DNA from: Paenibacillus crassostreae
Lineage (GTDB): Bacteria; Bacillota; Bacilli; Paenibacillales; Paenibacillaceae
DNA length: 64,000 bases
NCBI RefSeq assembly: GCF_001857945.1
Contig: NZ_CP017770.1
Location: forward strand, 1,612,001 to 1,676,000
Direction: 5' to 3'
The notes under the pieces are model-generated. The model was not told the DNA's origin and did no database searches. It saw nothing but the letters and a program-made list of their open reading frames with translations. The translations under genes were made by a program, and so were the position numbers. Each line of letters begins with the position of its first letter. Within the stretch, counting starts at the first letter, position 1. Of the stretch, positions 26,727-35,498 are shown piece after piece.

Positions 26727-27326
26727 TCATAAGTTTCCTACCCATTTGTCATCTTGCAAGGTTAGCTTTAATGATATTAAAGTTCCTGGATCTGCAGCGA
26801 AATCCCAGAATGTTGAACCCAAAACTGTCATAGCTAGTAATTGCCTGATAACCCCACCATGTGTAACAATCAATATTGCTGAACTAGAATTCACATGTTC
26901 TTCATCCTTCAGGATGCTTGTCAGGGTTTCCATAAAGTTCTCAATTCTCTCTTTGAATTCTAGCCACGATTCTCCATTGGGTGGTGTTATACTCTGAGGG
27001 TCATCTAACCAATTACAGTAATCGTCTACAAGTCGTAATTGCTCGTAGGTCTGACCTTCCCAATCTCCAAAATCCATTTCTCGTAGACGGGTATCTAAAA
27101 TAATTTGTTCTTGTGAAGTAGGATAAATGTACTCTAATGTTTCTTGACACCTCTTCAAGTCACTGCAGAATATACTTTGAAACATCCTGTCTTCAAGTTG
27201 TCTCTTTAAAGATGAAAGTTCGGCACTTGGTCTATCTAGGATCCCTATATCTGTGTGTCCTAAATATCGCTTATCCACATTCCACTGCGTTCTGCCATGG
27301 CGGATCAATACTAATTCTATCTCCAT
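26727..27326 (-). CDS. cobC: histidine phosphatase, probable alpha-ribazole phosphatase
   Basis: 199 residues. The RHG motif LIRHGRTQWNVDKRYLGHTD (residues 7-26) holds the phosphorylated His, and VTHGGVIRQLL holds the second His. This is the phosphoglycerate-mutase-like fold; the cob neighbourhood suggests CobC, which dephosphorylates alpha-ribazole phosphate or adenosylcobalamin phosphate. It overlaps the end of cbiB by 10 nt, the last gene of the upstream cob cluster before the riboswitch. A generic phosphatase role cannot be excluded. Confidence 0.82.
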   Translation of the reverse strand: MEIELVLIRHGRTQWNVDKRYLGHTDIGILDRPSAELSSLKRQLEDRMFQSIFCSDLKRCQETLEYIYPTSQEQIILDTRLREMDFGDWEGQTYEQLRLVDDYCNWLDDPQSITPPNGESWLEFKERIENFMETLTSILKDEEHVNSSSAILIVTHGGVIRQLLAMTVLGSTFWDFAADPGTLISLKLTLQDDKWVGNL

Positions 27327-28291
27327 AGTGTTCCTCCAAATACAACTATCACAAGTACGCTTAGCAATAGAAATAGTAGCGACGATAGTAGCATCAACCT
27401 AACTGTCGCTATAATATCCTCTTTCCCCATGGGTCGTGACCCCTCGCCCATATAGGCACGAAAAGATACCTCTCCATGATATATATTCTCGCCACCCAAT
27501 CGAATTCCTAGAGCTCCAGCCACTGCTGATTCAGGAAACCCACTGTTAGGACTTGGATGTAGACGGGCATCATGTTTTATGGTACGCACAGATCTTTTGT
27601 AGTCCAGTCGCATTAGCCAACTGCTAACGACCAGTAATACACCTGTTATTCGAGCTGGAATATAGTTAGCGATATCATCTAACCTTGCAGAAGCCCAGCC
27701 TAGGTTTATATATTTATCATTCTTGTACCCAACCATGGAATCTAGTGTATTCACTGCACGATAAGCCATAGCTAGTGGAGCTCCTCCAATAAGCGCAAAG
27801 AACAACGGAGATACTATGGCATCAACAATATTCTCTGCAACGGTCTCGACAGTTCCACGAACAATCTCTGGCTCGTCCAAATGATGGGTGTCTCGACCAA
27901 CAATCATGCCTAATGCTTTCCGAGCAGCAGGTAAATCCCCACGATTAAGATGACCATATACCTCCATACCCGCATCCTTAAGCCCTTTCGTAGCAATGGT
28001 TGTTGCGATAAATACGACCTCCGCAACTACTGCAATCCACGGATGAATCATATATAATCCTTTCAACAATGCCCATATTAATAGAAAGGAACCTCCCACT
28101 ATAATGACAGGGAGAAGAATTCCGACTTTTTTCAAATCAGCTGGTAAAGAGACACGACTACGAATTTTTTTCTCTAACCTTTTAATACCATTGCCCATTC
28201 CTATTACTGGGTGTGGTATCCACCTTGGATCTCCTATGATCAGATCTAATAAGTAAGCAGCCCAGAGCATGAATACTGCCAGTTCCATCAT
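27317..28291 (-). CDS. cbiB: adenosylcobinamide-phosphate synthase
   Basis: 324 residues, integral membrane protein. The CbiB signatures are visible: AAYLLDLIIGDPRWIPHPVI near the N-terminus, RDTHHLDEPEIVRGTVETVAENIVDAIVSPLF in the middle, and RAVNTLDSMVGYKNDKY. It attaches (R)-1-amino-2-propanol phosphate to adenosylcobyric acid. Its ATG overlaps the cbiZ stop (ATGA) and its end overlaps cobC. Confidence 0.94.
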   Translation of the reverse strand: MMELAVFMLWAAYLLDLIIGDPRWIPHPVIGMGNGIKRLEKKIRSRVSLPADLKKVGILLPVIIVGGSFLLIWALLKGLYMIHPWIAVVAEVVFIATTIATKGLKDAGMEVYGHLNRGDLPAARKALGMIVGRDTHHLDEPEIVRGTVETVAENIVDAIVSPLFFALIGGAPLAMAYRAVNTLDSMVGYKNDKYINLGWASARLDDIANYIPARITGVLLVVSSWLMRLDYKRSVRTIKHDARLHPSPNSGFPESAVAGALGIRLGGENIYHGEVSFRAYMGEGSRPMGKEDIIATVRLMLLSSLLFLLLSVLVIVVFGGTLWR

Positions 28292-29013
28292 GACGTCTTC
28301 ACTCCTGCAGCGATCAAACTCTCTCTGACCGTACCATACACCAGACGTCCAATAACAGCTCCGAGATCAGTCGCCGTTCCGCAATATCGATGAGCAATAG
28401 GATAGGAAGTCGATTGACTGACACCTACTACAATAGCATCCGTCGTGGTTCCAGTAGCCACCAACCCATTCTCTACATCCCGAATTCCTAGATCAGCAAG
28501 GGCAGCCGTTTTCGCTTCTACCGCAGTAATGACAGCATTCACCATCGCCGCTTGAGTCATTCTAGCATCGATCATGAGCATGGTATTAATTGTTCCTGGT
28601 TGATAGACCGGAAACGTCGTTCGCTCAGATCCAGCACGCGCACCATTAGATATTCCCGCTGTTGTACAACAGAATAGGGAAGCATCCTTCCCATTCTCTT
28701 CAAGAACTGCAGCATGTTCCAACTGAACAGCTGTCAATAATCCCGCAGTGTATTCTTGAGGATAGTTCCACTCTTGGAACAACTTCTCTATATCTTTTTC
28801 TGGATCATTACAATCATATCGCCTATCCACATATATGTTTGCTATTCGATCGATCTTCCTCATACCCCCACCAAATATAGCACTACTAAGACAATCCACA
28901 TGAGTTGGGAGTTGGAGTAAAAGATGTCGCTCATGCCGTGTCAGCATAAGATCTTCCCAGACTAACGATTTATATGTATAATGGTCACCATTCAAAAAAG
29001 GCGTTGTCATCAT
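28288..29013 (-). CDS. cbiZ: adenosylcobinamide amidohydrolase
   Basis: About 241 residues. Features of CbiZ are the DCLSSAIFGGGMRKIDRIANIYVDRRYDCNDP block and the TTAGISNGARAG and GTTTDAIVVG segments. It cuts the aminopropanol arm of adenosylcobinamide to give adenosylcobyric acid, so scavenged incomplete or foreign cobamides can be rebuilt by CbiB. I chose the ATG at 29013, behind an AGGAGAAC site; the longer reading (to 29049) would overlap cobD and lacks a site. Spacing to cobD is then 7 nt. Confidence 0.9.
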   Translation of the reverse strand: MMTTPFLNGDHYTYKSLVWEDLMLTRHERHLLLQLPTHVDCLSSAIFGGGMRKIDRIANIYVDRRYDCNDPEKDIEKLFQEWNYPQEYTAGLLTAVQLEHAAVLEENGKDASLFCCTTAGISNGARAGSERTTFPVYQPGTINTMLMIDARMTQAAMVNAVITAVEAKTAALADLGIRDVENGLVATGTTTDAIVVGVSQSTSYPIAHRYCGTATDLGAVIGRLVYGTVRESLIAAGVKTS

Positions 29014-29020
29014 TGTTCTC

Positions 29021-30118
29021 CTATTCTTGTACTTCATGTTCAAGCACATGTCGTAGTTCTTGTAATAACCTTCTATTGTCTTGTGTCGCTTTTACTGCAA
29101 CCCGAATATGACCTTGTTCCAATCCAGGATACATCGCACAGCTTCGAATTAGAATACCTCTCATTCCCAGCTTACGTTGCATCTCAATCGCTATCCATGG
29201 ATCAGGTAGTCTCACCAATAAGAAGTTCGCTTCCCCAGGGCTCACCGAACATCCTAACTCAGTAAGACCATGAGTTAATGCAGCCCGCTCAGAACAGATC
29301 AGTTCTAATGTGCTACGCTCGAATTCTTCGCCACTCTCAAGAGCAGCCTCACCCGCTAACAAAGCCAGTCCATTCACACTCCAGGTTACCTGTTTACTTT
29401 TCATGGATCTGATCACATCGGGATGCGCTAACGTATACCCCAATCGCAGACCTGGGATGGCATAGAACTTCGTCATTGATCTTACTAACAGTGTACGTGG
29501 ATAATTCACTAGCTCAGATAACAGAGTCGCCTGTTGTTGCGGGGGAATGAAATCTATGAAAGCTTCATCTACTACCAAATACGTATCTTGGTGTTCTGCT
29601 GTATCTGCTAGTCTGCGTAATTCTTCTAGCGTATATTGAACGCCATTCGGATTATTCGGCTGTCCAATGAATAGTAGGTCTACTTGTTGCATCAATTCTT
29701 CTATATCCTCAATCGTTGCTTTCCAATCTCTATCTTTTCTCCCTAGAACTGAATATACTTCCGCATTGAATTGTTCCGATAGTTGTCTATATTCAGAGAA
29801 ACAAGGCTCAATAATACCAACCTTCTGTGGATGTAGTCCAAGCAGAATAAGTGCCATACATTCTGCTGCACCATTCCCAATGCAGATGTTATTTTCATTT
29901 ACACTCAGCTTTTGTCCCAACCTATATTTTAACTTCCGATGACCCGGATCAGGATAACGAATAATAGACGCAAGAGAATCCTCCAATTGTTGTAATACTT
30001 GTTGAGGTGGTCCTAATGGATTAATGTTAGCACTAAAGTCAAGGAATCTATCTCCCTTCAGCCCATATGCCTCCGTGGCACTTTCCAAATCTCCACCATG
30101 CCCATAGCGTTCTAGCAT
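29021..30118 (-). CDS. cobD: threonine-phosphate decarboxylase (PLP aminotransferase fold)
   Basis: About 365 residues of a HisC-like fold I aminotransferase. The opening MLERYGHGGDLESATEAYGL and FLDFSANINPLGPP are typical of CobD. The PLP-lysine lies in LLVRSMTKFYAIPGLRLGY, and GNGAAECMALIL binds the cofactor phosphate. It makes (R)-1-amino-2-propanol phosphate for CbiB. I chose the ATG at 30118 with a GGAGG site eight bases upstream; the longer reading to 30190 would run through a good promoter. Confidence 0.92.
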   Translation of the reverse strand: MLERYGHGGDLESATEAYGLKGDRFLDFSANINPLGPPQQVLQQLEDSLASIIRYPDPGHRKLKYRLGQKLSVNENNICIGNGAAECMALILLGLHPQKVGIIEPCFSEYRQLSEQFNAEVYSVLGRKDRDWKATIEDIEELMQQVDLLFIGQPNNPNGVQYTLEELRRLADTAEHQDTYLVVDEAFIDFIPPQQQATLLSELVNYPRTLLVRSMTKFYAIPGLRLGYTLAHPDVIRSMKSKQVTWSVNGLALLAGEAALESGEEFERSTLELICSERAALTHGLTELGCSVSPGEANFLLVRLPDPWIAIEMQRKLGMRGILIRSCAMYPGLEQGHIRVAVKATQDNRRLLQELRHVLEHEVQE

Positions 30119-30160
30119 CTTGATGCCTCCTCTATCTTCTATATTGTCATGAGTAGTTCT

Positions 30161-30190
30161 ATTATTGCGCAGGATTTTGTGTTGCGTCAA
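30161..30190 (-). promoter_or_regulatory. candidate promoter of the cobD-cbiZ-cbiB-cobC operon
   Basis: On the minus strand TTGACG (30185-30190), 18 bases, AATAAT (30161-30166). It lies 43 nt before the cobD start and no riboswitch is seen between them. Confidence 0.55.
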
Positions 30191-30202
30191 TGTAGCTCCC
30201 CT

Positions 30203-30231
30203 TTGTATCTACTTCATAATTGGTTTACAAT
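30203..30231 (+). promoter_or_regulatory. candidate promoter of the lipoate ligase gene
   Basis: TTGTAT (30203-30208), 17 bases, TACAAT (30226-30231), 56 nt before the lplA ATG. Confidence 0.55.
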
Positions 30232-30286
30232 TATATAAGATTCAGAGATATTACATATATCAAAAAATGGAGGAGTAGAATAAACT

Positions 30287-31288
30287 ATGCTATTCATCGA
30301 TAACCAAGGAATTCATGATCCTGCTATTAACCTCGCTATAGAAGAGTATGCTTTAAAGCACCTTTCCACGGACGAAAGCTATTTGCTTTTCTATATAAAT
30401 CATCCATCTATTATCATTGGTAAACATCAGAACACCATTGAAGAAATAAACCAAGAATATTGTAAGGAGAATAACGTACAAATTGTACGACGACTATCAG
30501 GCGGTGGTGCCGTATATCACGATCTAGGTAATCTTAATTTCAGCTTTATCACCAAGGATGACGGACAATCTTTCCACAACTTCTTGAAATTCACTCAACC
30601 CGTGATAGATGCCCTACAAAAAATGGGTGTAAACGCTGAACTCAGTGGTCGTAACGATTTACAGGTTGGTGAACAAAAAATTTCCGGTAATGCTCAATTC
30701 TCAACCCGAGGTCGGATGTTCAGTCATGGTACATTGATGTTCAACTTAAATTCGGAAGATGCCCAAGCCTCTCTCAAGGTAAATCCAGAGAAATTCAAAT
30801 CGAAGAGCACTAAATCCGTCCGTAGCCGGATTGCGAATATTAGTGATTTCATGAAAGAAAAGATGACAATTGAAGAATTCCGCGCGGAGCTACTTCGTTC
30901 GATATTTGGATTAGACGTACAGGATATTCCACAATATCATTTAACAGATAAGGACTGGGAACAAATTAACCAAATTTCCAAGGAACACTATCAGAACTGG
31001 GATTGGAACTATGGTATATCACCTGAATCCAATGTAAAACATTCGAAGAAATTCCCTGTTGGGTTCATTGATCTGCGCATGGACATTAATGAAGGCAAGA
31101 TCAGAGATATCAAGATTTATGGCGACTTCTTCGGAGTTGGTGATGTTACTGATATTGAGAATATTTTACGTGGAAAACGATATGATGAAGCTGAAGTGCG
31201 TGAGGCTCTAACTGATCTTGATATTAAGCATTACTTCGGTAATCTTGAGTTAAATGATTTTGTTGGACTGGTATTCTTAGAAGATTAG
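30287..31288 (+). CDS. lplA: lipoate-protein ligase A
   Basis: 333 residues. The large domain has the lipoyl-AMP motif VRRLSGGGAVYHDLGNLNFSF (opening RRLSGGGAVYHD near residue 71) and the lysine loop EQKISGNAQF; a small C-terminal accessory domain follows from about residue 250. It activates free lipoate with ATP and attaches it to E2 and GcvH proteins, including the OdhB at the left edge of this window. It resembles LplJ of Bacillus. The ATG has a GGAGGAG site. Confidence 0.94.
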   Translation: MLFIDNQGIHDPAINLAIEEYALKHLSTDESYLLFYINHPSIIIGKHQNTIEEINQEYCKENNVQIVRRLSGGGAVYHDLGNLNFSFITKDDGQSFHNFLKFTQPVIDALQKMGVNAELSGRNDLQVGEQKISGNAQFSTRGRMFSHGTLMFNLNSEDAQASLKVNPEKFKSKSTKSVRSRIANISDFMKEKMTIEEFRAELLRSIFGLDVQDIPQYHLTDKDWEQINQISKEHYQNWDWNYGISPESNVKHSKKFPVGFIDLRMDINEGKIRDIKIYGDFFGVGDVTDIENILRGKRYDEAEVREALTDLDIKHYFGNLELNDFVGLVFLED

Positions 31289-31312
31289 AGTCTAAATTGC
31301 TATGTCCCTATT

Positions 31313-31352
31313 CTCCCCTAACTTATTATCCTGCTGGATAATGTTAGGGGAG
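31313..31352. terminator. bidirectional terminator between lplA and the AraC gene
   Basis: CTCCCCTAACTTATTATCC (31313-31331) pairs with 31336-31352 around a TGCT loop, with one unpaired base. TTGTGTTATT follows. Confidence 0.85.
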
Positions 31353-31376
31353 TTGTGTTATTGGGGTATTGTCTAC

Positions 31377-32246
31377 TTACTGACCTATTCGATTACGGTA
31401 ACTTGTAGGGGACACTCCTGTGATTCTTTTGAATACTCGGGAAAAATAAAAAGTATCTTTATATCCAAGTGATTCACCAATCTCCTTCACAGTCAGTTCT
31501 GTATTAAGTAGAATATCTCTCGCTTCAGCAGCCTTAAGACGGTGAATAAATTCGTTTAGCGGATATCCGCTATATTCATGAACAATTCTTCGTAGTGTAG
31601 ATACAGAAATATGATGCCTATTAGCGATCTCATTAGGGTCAAGTGGTAGATATAGCTTCCTCGATAAATCCTCGATTACATTCAGTACAAACGTTCTCGG
31701 CGTTCCTTGTCCATTCCCCTCCCCAGCAGTAACGAGTTCATAAACGAACGGTTCTAGCGACATTGCTACTCGATCTAAATTGCTTGGTATGCCACTGTCA
31801 ATCAACATGAACATCATTTCCATTTTATGAAGGAGAGCATCATCAATAGTTACTTTATGAACGAGTGATGGCGAACTAAGCCAGTTCTCCTGCCATTCGT
31901 CCACCCTGTCCCCTTCCACAGCAAAATAATACTCGTCCCAATATCCATCATCATCTGGACCATAGTTATACACTGCGTTAGGGAATAAACAAAACCAATT
32001 ACCTGCCTCAACTTTTTGCCTAACTCCTCCATTCACCTGGTAATAACCGCTACCTTCTGTAATCACCACAAAAGCCCATGCCGAAAAAATAGCTTCTTGT
32101 CTCTGCAGCGTTCTTCCGGGTAAATGACCTGCATTAATCACAGTGAGCGATTTAATCTTCTGCTTGCTTGAATCCACTACACAATTAAAAGTGCGGATCG
32201 GACGCGAACTAATCATATAGTCCATATACTTTGTCATCCTACACAT
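31377..32246 (-). CDS. AraC-family regulator with N-terminal cupin domain
   Basis: 289 residues. The N-terminal 150 residues form a cupin-like ligand domain (GSGYYQVNGGVRQKVEAGNWFCLFPNAVYNYGPD). Residues about 190-289 hold the two helix-turn-helix motifs, with the signature ESLGYKDTFYFSRVFKRITGVSPTSYR. It is divergent from the oxidoreductase/isomerase operon at 32405 and is its likely activator. The start is uncertain: the ATG at 32246 sits very close to the AGGGAG site, and the ATG at 32237 (MTKYMDYM) is better spaced. Confidence 0.88.
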   Translation of the reverse strand: MCRMTKYMDYMISSRPIRTFNCVVDSSKQKIKSLTVINAGHLPGRTLQRQEAIFSAWAFVVITEGSGYYQVNGGVRQKVEAGNWFCLFPNAVYNYGPDDDGYWDEYYFAVEGDRVDEWQENWLSSPSLVHKVTIDDALLHKMEMMFMLIDSGIPSNLDRVAMSLEPFVYELVTAGEGNGQGTPRTFVLNVIEDLSRKLYLPLDPNEIANRHHISVSTLRRIVHEYSGYPLNEFIHRLKAAEARDILLNTELTVKEIGESLGYKDTFYFSRVFKRITGVSPTSYRNRIGQ

Positions 32247-32404
32247 TCTCCCTTTGTCATAAGTGTGATAAGTTAATCTTGTTTCAAGCAGACACGGCTA
32301 TGCGGTCCTTTTTTATATTTGAACAAATAAAACATATCTGTGCGTAATAATTTGTTTCATTGTAGCAAATTCGCATGGATATCGAAAGGGTGTAATCGTA
32401 AATC

Positions 32405-33463
32405 ATGAGCCAACTAAGGATAGGTCTTATCGGCAATGGATCGATCTCTGATTCACACTTATTAGCATACCAATGCAATCCGAAAGCAGAACTTGTAGCG
32501 ATTTGCGATTTGAATGAAAGTAGAGCAAGTGCAGGTGCCAAAAAGTACAATATCCCCTATGTATATACAGATTATCGTGAACTCCTGGCTAATCCGGAAG
32601 TGGATGCGATCAGCATTTGTACCTGGAACAATTCACACGCCGAGATCAGTATTGCTGCCTTAGAAGCCGGCAAGCATGTACTATGCGAGAAACCTTTATG
32701 CAAAACTGTGGATGAAGCATTAAGGGTCGAGGAAGCCGTTCGTCGTACCGGAAAGGTATTCCAGGTTGGTTACGTCCGTCGTCATGCTTCTAACATTTCT
32801 GTGTTGACAAAATTTATTGATGCTGGCGATTTAGGAGAAATCTATTTCGCCAAAGCTAGCCTCGTTCGTAGAATCGGAAATCCCGGCGGTTGGTTCGCCG
32901 ACAAGGAACGTTCGGGTGGAGGACCGCTGATTGACATCGGTGTACACGTCATCGATTTATGCTGGTATCTGATGGGTAAGCCAAGGGTGAAATCCGTCAG
33001 TGGCAATACTTACAACAAACTTGGCAACCGTTCAAATATTGAGAACTATTCATTCTACAAAACATCTGATTACGACGCATCGTTCAATACAGTCGAAGAC
33101 ATGGCTAACGCAATCATCCGCTTCGAGAATGGTGCATCTCTGATGGTTGATGTCAGCTTCTCGCTCCATGCTAAGCAGGAATCGGCTTCCATTAGTATTT
33201 TCGGTGATAAGGGTGGAGCCGAAATTGAGCCAACGTTATCGATTGCAACAGAAAAACATAATACGATTATCAATGTCGAGCCGCAAATTACCACCCCAGG
33301 CTTTGATTTTCAAGAAAGCTTCCAGAATGAGATCGATCATTATATCGATAGCTGTCTGGGAATCATTGAGACCAACAGTCCTGTAGAAGATGGTGTGGAA
33401 ATGATTAAAATACTGAATGCTCTTTATAAATCAGCCGCTGAAGGTCGAGAAATTAAATTCTAA
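32405..33463 (+). CDS. Gfo/Idh/MocA-family NAD(P)-dependent sugar oxidoreductase
   Basis: 352 residues. The Rossmann loop is GLIGNGSISDSHL (residues 7-19); the conserved CEKPLCKT lysine motif lies near residue 97; the C-terminal half is the alpha/beta substrate domain with GGPLIDIGVHVIDLCWYLMG. It oxidises or reduces a sugar, inositol or sugar acid. It is the first of three plus-strand genes with two isomerase/epimerases, a set that fits catabolism of an unusual sugar or inositol. No transporter is included. Confidence 0.92.
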   Translation: MSQLRIGLIGNGSISDSHLLAYQCNPKAELVAICDLNESRASAGAKKYNIPYVYTDYRELLANPEVDAISICTWNNSHAEISIAALEAGKHVLCEKPLCKTVDEALRVEEAVRRTGKVFQVGYVRRHASNISVLTKFIDAGDLGEIYFAKASLVRRIGNPGGWFADKERSGGGPLIDIGVHVIDLCWYLMGKPRVKSVSGNTYNKLGNRSNIENYSFYKTSDYDASFNTVEDMANAIIRFENGASLMVDVSFSLHAKQESASISIFGDKGGAEIEPTLSIATEKHNTIINVEPQITTPGFDFQESFQNEIDHYIDSCLGIIETNSPVEDGVEMIKILNALYKSAAEGREIKF

Positions 33464-33494
33464 GAACTAAGTCTTTTAAGGGAGGGATGTAACA

Positions 33495-34373
33495 ATGCAA
33501 CTGCTAAATAAAATCGGTGTCATTGTCGACAGCTTTGGGGTAGGTGTTATGGAAGGTCTGAAGAAAGCAAAGGATGTTGGCGCTGAAGGTGTACAAATTT
33601 ACGCCGTTTCTGGTGAGATGGACCCAGCTGAATTAACTCCCACCAAACGGAAAGAACTGCGGAGTTATATCGAAGGATTAGGTCTGGAAATATCAGCACT
33701 GTGCGGTGATTTGGCAGGTCATGGCTTCCAAGATAGTCAGGCGAATCCAGAGAAAATCGAGAAATCCAAACGCATTCTTGATCTGGCGCTTGATCTCGGC
33801 ACATCTATCGTAACCACCCATATCGGTATTGTTCCCGAAGATCGTAACAGCCGGATTTATGACTCCATGCAACGTGCTTGTGATGAGCTCGGTATGTACG
33901 CCAATCGTATGAATGCCTACTTTGCAATTGAAACTGGTCCAGAGACAGCATCTCATCTAAAAAGCTTCCTCGATACGATGACTACCAAAGGGGTCTCCGT
34001 CAATTTTGATCCAGCCAATATGGTATTGGTTACTGGTGATGATCCAGTTCAAGGCGTAATAACCCTACGGGATTACATTGTTCACACTCATGCTAAAGAC
34101 GGCAAGCGTATGCGTTATGTAGATCCAAGAGACGTGTATGGATGTCTCGGATACGGTGGAATGTCTCATGAAGAAATCGCCAAGATGGAAACATCTGGTG
34201 CCTCATTTGAAGAAGTTCCGCTAGGGGAAGGTACAGTGGATTTCCCAGCTTATTTCGCGGCTCTTCAAGAGATCCGTTATAACGGTTATTTGACGATAGA
34301 ACGGGAAGTCGGTTCCTCTCCGGAAGATGACATCCGCAAAGCAGTTCAATTTATCCAAGCTTATCGCATTTAG
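33495..34373 (+). CDS. sugar phosphate isomerase/epimerase (xylose isomerase-like TIM barrel)
   Basis: 292 residues with the AP endonuclease 2/IolE-type barrel. Likely metal ligands are visible: Glu in AIETGPE, Asp/His in VNFDPANM and HTHAKDG, and Glu in YLTIEREVG. It opens with GVIVDSFGVGVMEGLKKAKDVGAEGVQIYAV (strand one and helix one). The gene follows the oxidoreductase by 31 nt with a GGGAGGG site. Substrate unknown. Confidence 0.88.
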   Translation: MQLLNKIGVIVDSFGVGVMEGLKKAKDVGAEGVQIYAVSGEMDPAELTPTKRKELRSYIEGLGLEISALCGDLAGHGFQDSQANPEKIEKSKRILDLALDLGTSIVTTHIGIVPEDRNSRIYDSMQRACDELGMYANRMNAYFAIETGPETASHLKSFLDTMTTKGVSVNFDPANMVLVTGDDPVQGVITLRDYIVHTHAKDGKRMRYVDPRDVYGCLGYGGMSHEEIAKMETSGASFEEVPLGEGTVDFPAYFAALQEIRYNGYLTIEREVGSSPEDDIRKAVQFIQAYRI

Positions 34374-34403
34374 AAGCTACTCAATCGAAAGGGAGATGAA
34401 ATC

Positions 34404-35264
34404 ATGAAGTTAGGGGTAAGTTCCTATAGCTTGTATCAAGCAATGCAGGCGGGCACTATGAGCATTCTGGATATCATCGAGTGGGTAGCTGAAATTGGCG
34501 GACAGCATATTGAAATCGTACCACTTGGATTCGATTTTGATACCCATCCTGAACTGGAGATCCAAATACGCGAGAAAGCAGCAATCGTCGGTATTGACGT
34601 TTCCAATTATGCAATTGGCGCCAACTTCATTACGGTCACAGAAGAAGCTTATCAAGCGGAAATTGCCCGTGTCATCCGTGAAGTCGATCGTGCCAACCGC
34701 CTCGGTGTAAAGTTAATGCGTCATGACGTAGCTTCTCGTCCAGACACGTCAATCATCCGGTTCAACGAAGATTTGGATCGTATTGCTCAGGCCTGCCGGC
34801 AAATCGCTGACCACGCCGAACAATATGGAATAACCACTAGCGTAGAAAATCACGGCTATTATGTTCAGGCCAGTGATCGCGTGCAAGCACTCATCAACGC
34901 GGTTGATCGTCATAATTTCAAGACGACACTCGATGTCGGAAATTTCATATGTGTAGATGAAGATCCTCTATCCGCAGTGAAGAAGAATCTCGAGTACGCT
35001 TCCATAGTGCATATTAAGGATTTCTATATCCGTCCTTCACACCGGAATCCTGGAGAGGGTTGGTTCACAACTACAAGTGGTAATTTCCTCCGAGGCGCTA
35101 TCGCCGGTCAAGGAGACCTTGATTTGTGGGAAATCCTGAGTAGTATCAAACAGTCTGGTTATGATGGATACCTATCAATCGAATTCGAAGGAATGGAAGA
35201 ATGTCGACATGGTACTAAAATTGCCCTAGATAATGTGAAATGTATTTGGAATGAAGTTTGTTGA
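34404..35264 (+). CDS. sugar phosphate isomerase/epimerase, second copy
   Basis: 286 residues, same TIM-barrel family but clearly different from its neighbour (different opening, MKLGVSSYSLYQAMQAGTMS). The metal-site motifs are SVENHGYY, TTLDVGNF, HIKDFY and YLSIEFEGME. It ends at the TGA that overlaps the -35 box of the ZTP riboswitch promoter. With the two genes before it, it probably forms one pathway, with the two enzymes doing successive epimerisation or isomerisation steps. Confidence 0.88.
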   Translation: MKLGVSSYSLYQAMQAGTMSILDIIEWVAEIGGQHIEIVPLGFDFDTHPELEIQIREKAAIVGIDVSNYAIGANFITVTEEAYQAEIARVIREVDRANRLGVKLMRHDVASRPDTSIIRFNEDLDRIAQACRQIADHAEQYGITTSVENHGYYVQASDRVQALINAVDRHNFKTTLDVGNFICVDEDPLSAVKKNLEYASIVHIKDFYIRPSHRNPGEGWFTTTSGNFLRGAIAGQGDLDLWEILSSIKQSGYDGYLSIEFEGMEECRHGTKIALDNVKCIWNEVC

Positions 35265-35289
35265 AAAATTTGTATTTCGTTGTTATGAT
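35261..35289 (+). promoter_or_regulatory. promoter driving the ZTP riboswitch
   Basis: TTGAAA (35261-35266), 17 bases, TATGAT (35284-35289). The -35 box overlaps the stop codon of the isomerase gene. The start point would fall just before the aptamer. Confidence 0.75.
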
Positions 35290-35304
35290 TGGATAATAAA
35301 TTGA

Positions 35305-35373
35305 CTATGTGTAACTGGCGGAGCATGGGTAACCATGAGGAAGCACATAGATTACTAGCCGTACGCCTGGGCA
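35305..35373 (+). ncRNA. ZTP (pfl motif) riboswitch aptamer
   Basis: P1 is CTATGTG/CACATAG (35305-35311 with 35344-35350). The internal ACTGGCG (35314-35320), the CATGGGTAACCATG hairpin and GAGGAAGC match the first half of the ZTP aptamer. The second half CCGTACGCCTGGGCA (35359-35373) is the diagnostic pseudoknot/ligand segment. This class senses ZTP/ZMP (10-formyl-THF shortage) and normally sits before purine or folate genes. Confidence 0.9.
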
Positions 35374-35404
35374 GAGGTAAGGGGAATTCGATCCCCTTAC
35401 CTCT
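35373..35404 (+). terminator. intrinsic terminator of the ZTP riboswitch
   Basis: A perfect 13-bp stem (35373-35385 with 35392-35404) around a 6-nt loop, followed by TTTATGTTTCT. It begins at the last base of the aptamer, so ligand binding and termination can compete. Confidence 0.92.
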
Positions 35405-35433
35405 TTATGTTTCTATCTACACTCACAGCGATT

Positions 35434-35484
35434 GGAGAAACGGTCCGTTCGCGGAGCGTCCTCTCAGAACACCTATCTTTCTCC
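35434..35484. repeat. GC-rich hairpin block downstream of the riboswitch, possible dispersed repeat
   Basis: GGAGAAA (35434-35440) pairs with TTTCTCC (35478-35484) and encloses a second hairpin TCCG-TTCG-CGGA (35444-35455). It is more GC-rich than its surroundings and is neither coding nor part of the aptamer. With the hairpin at 35499-35538 it fills the stretch to the yqkE-like gene. It could be a REP/MITE-like element. Confidence 0.45.
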
Positions 35485-35498
35485 TACAAAAAACAAAT

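Noticed and set aside
30119..30286. Second cobalamin riboswitch before cobD
   Set aside because: No B12 box or aptamer core is present; only a plain promoter candidate.
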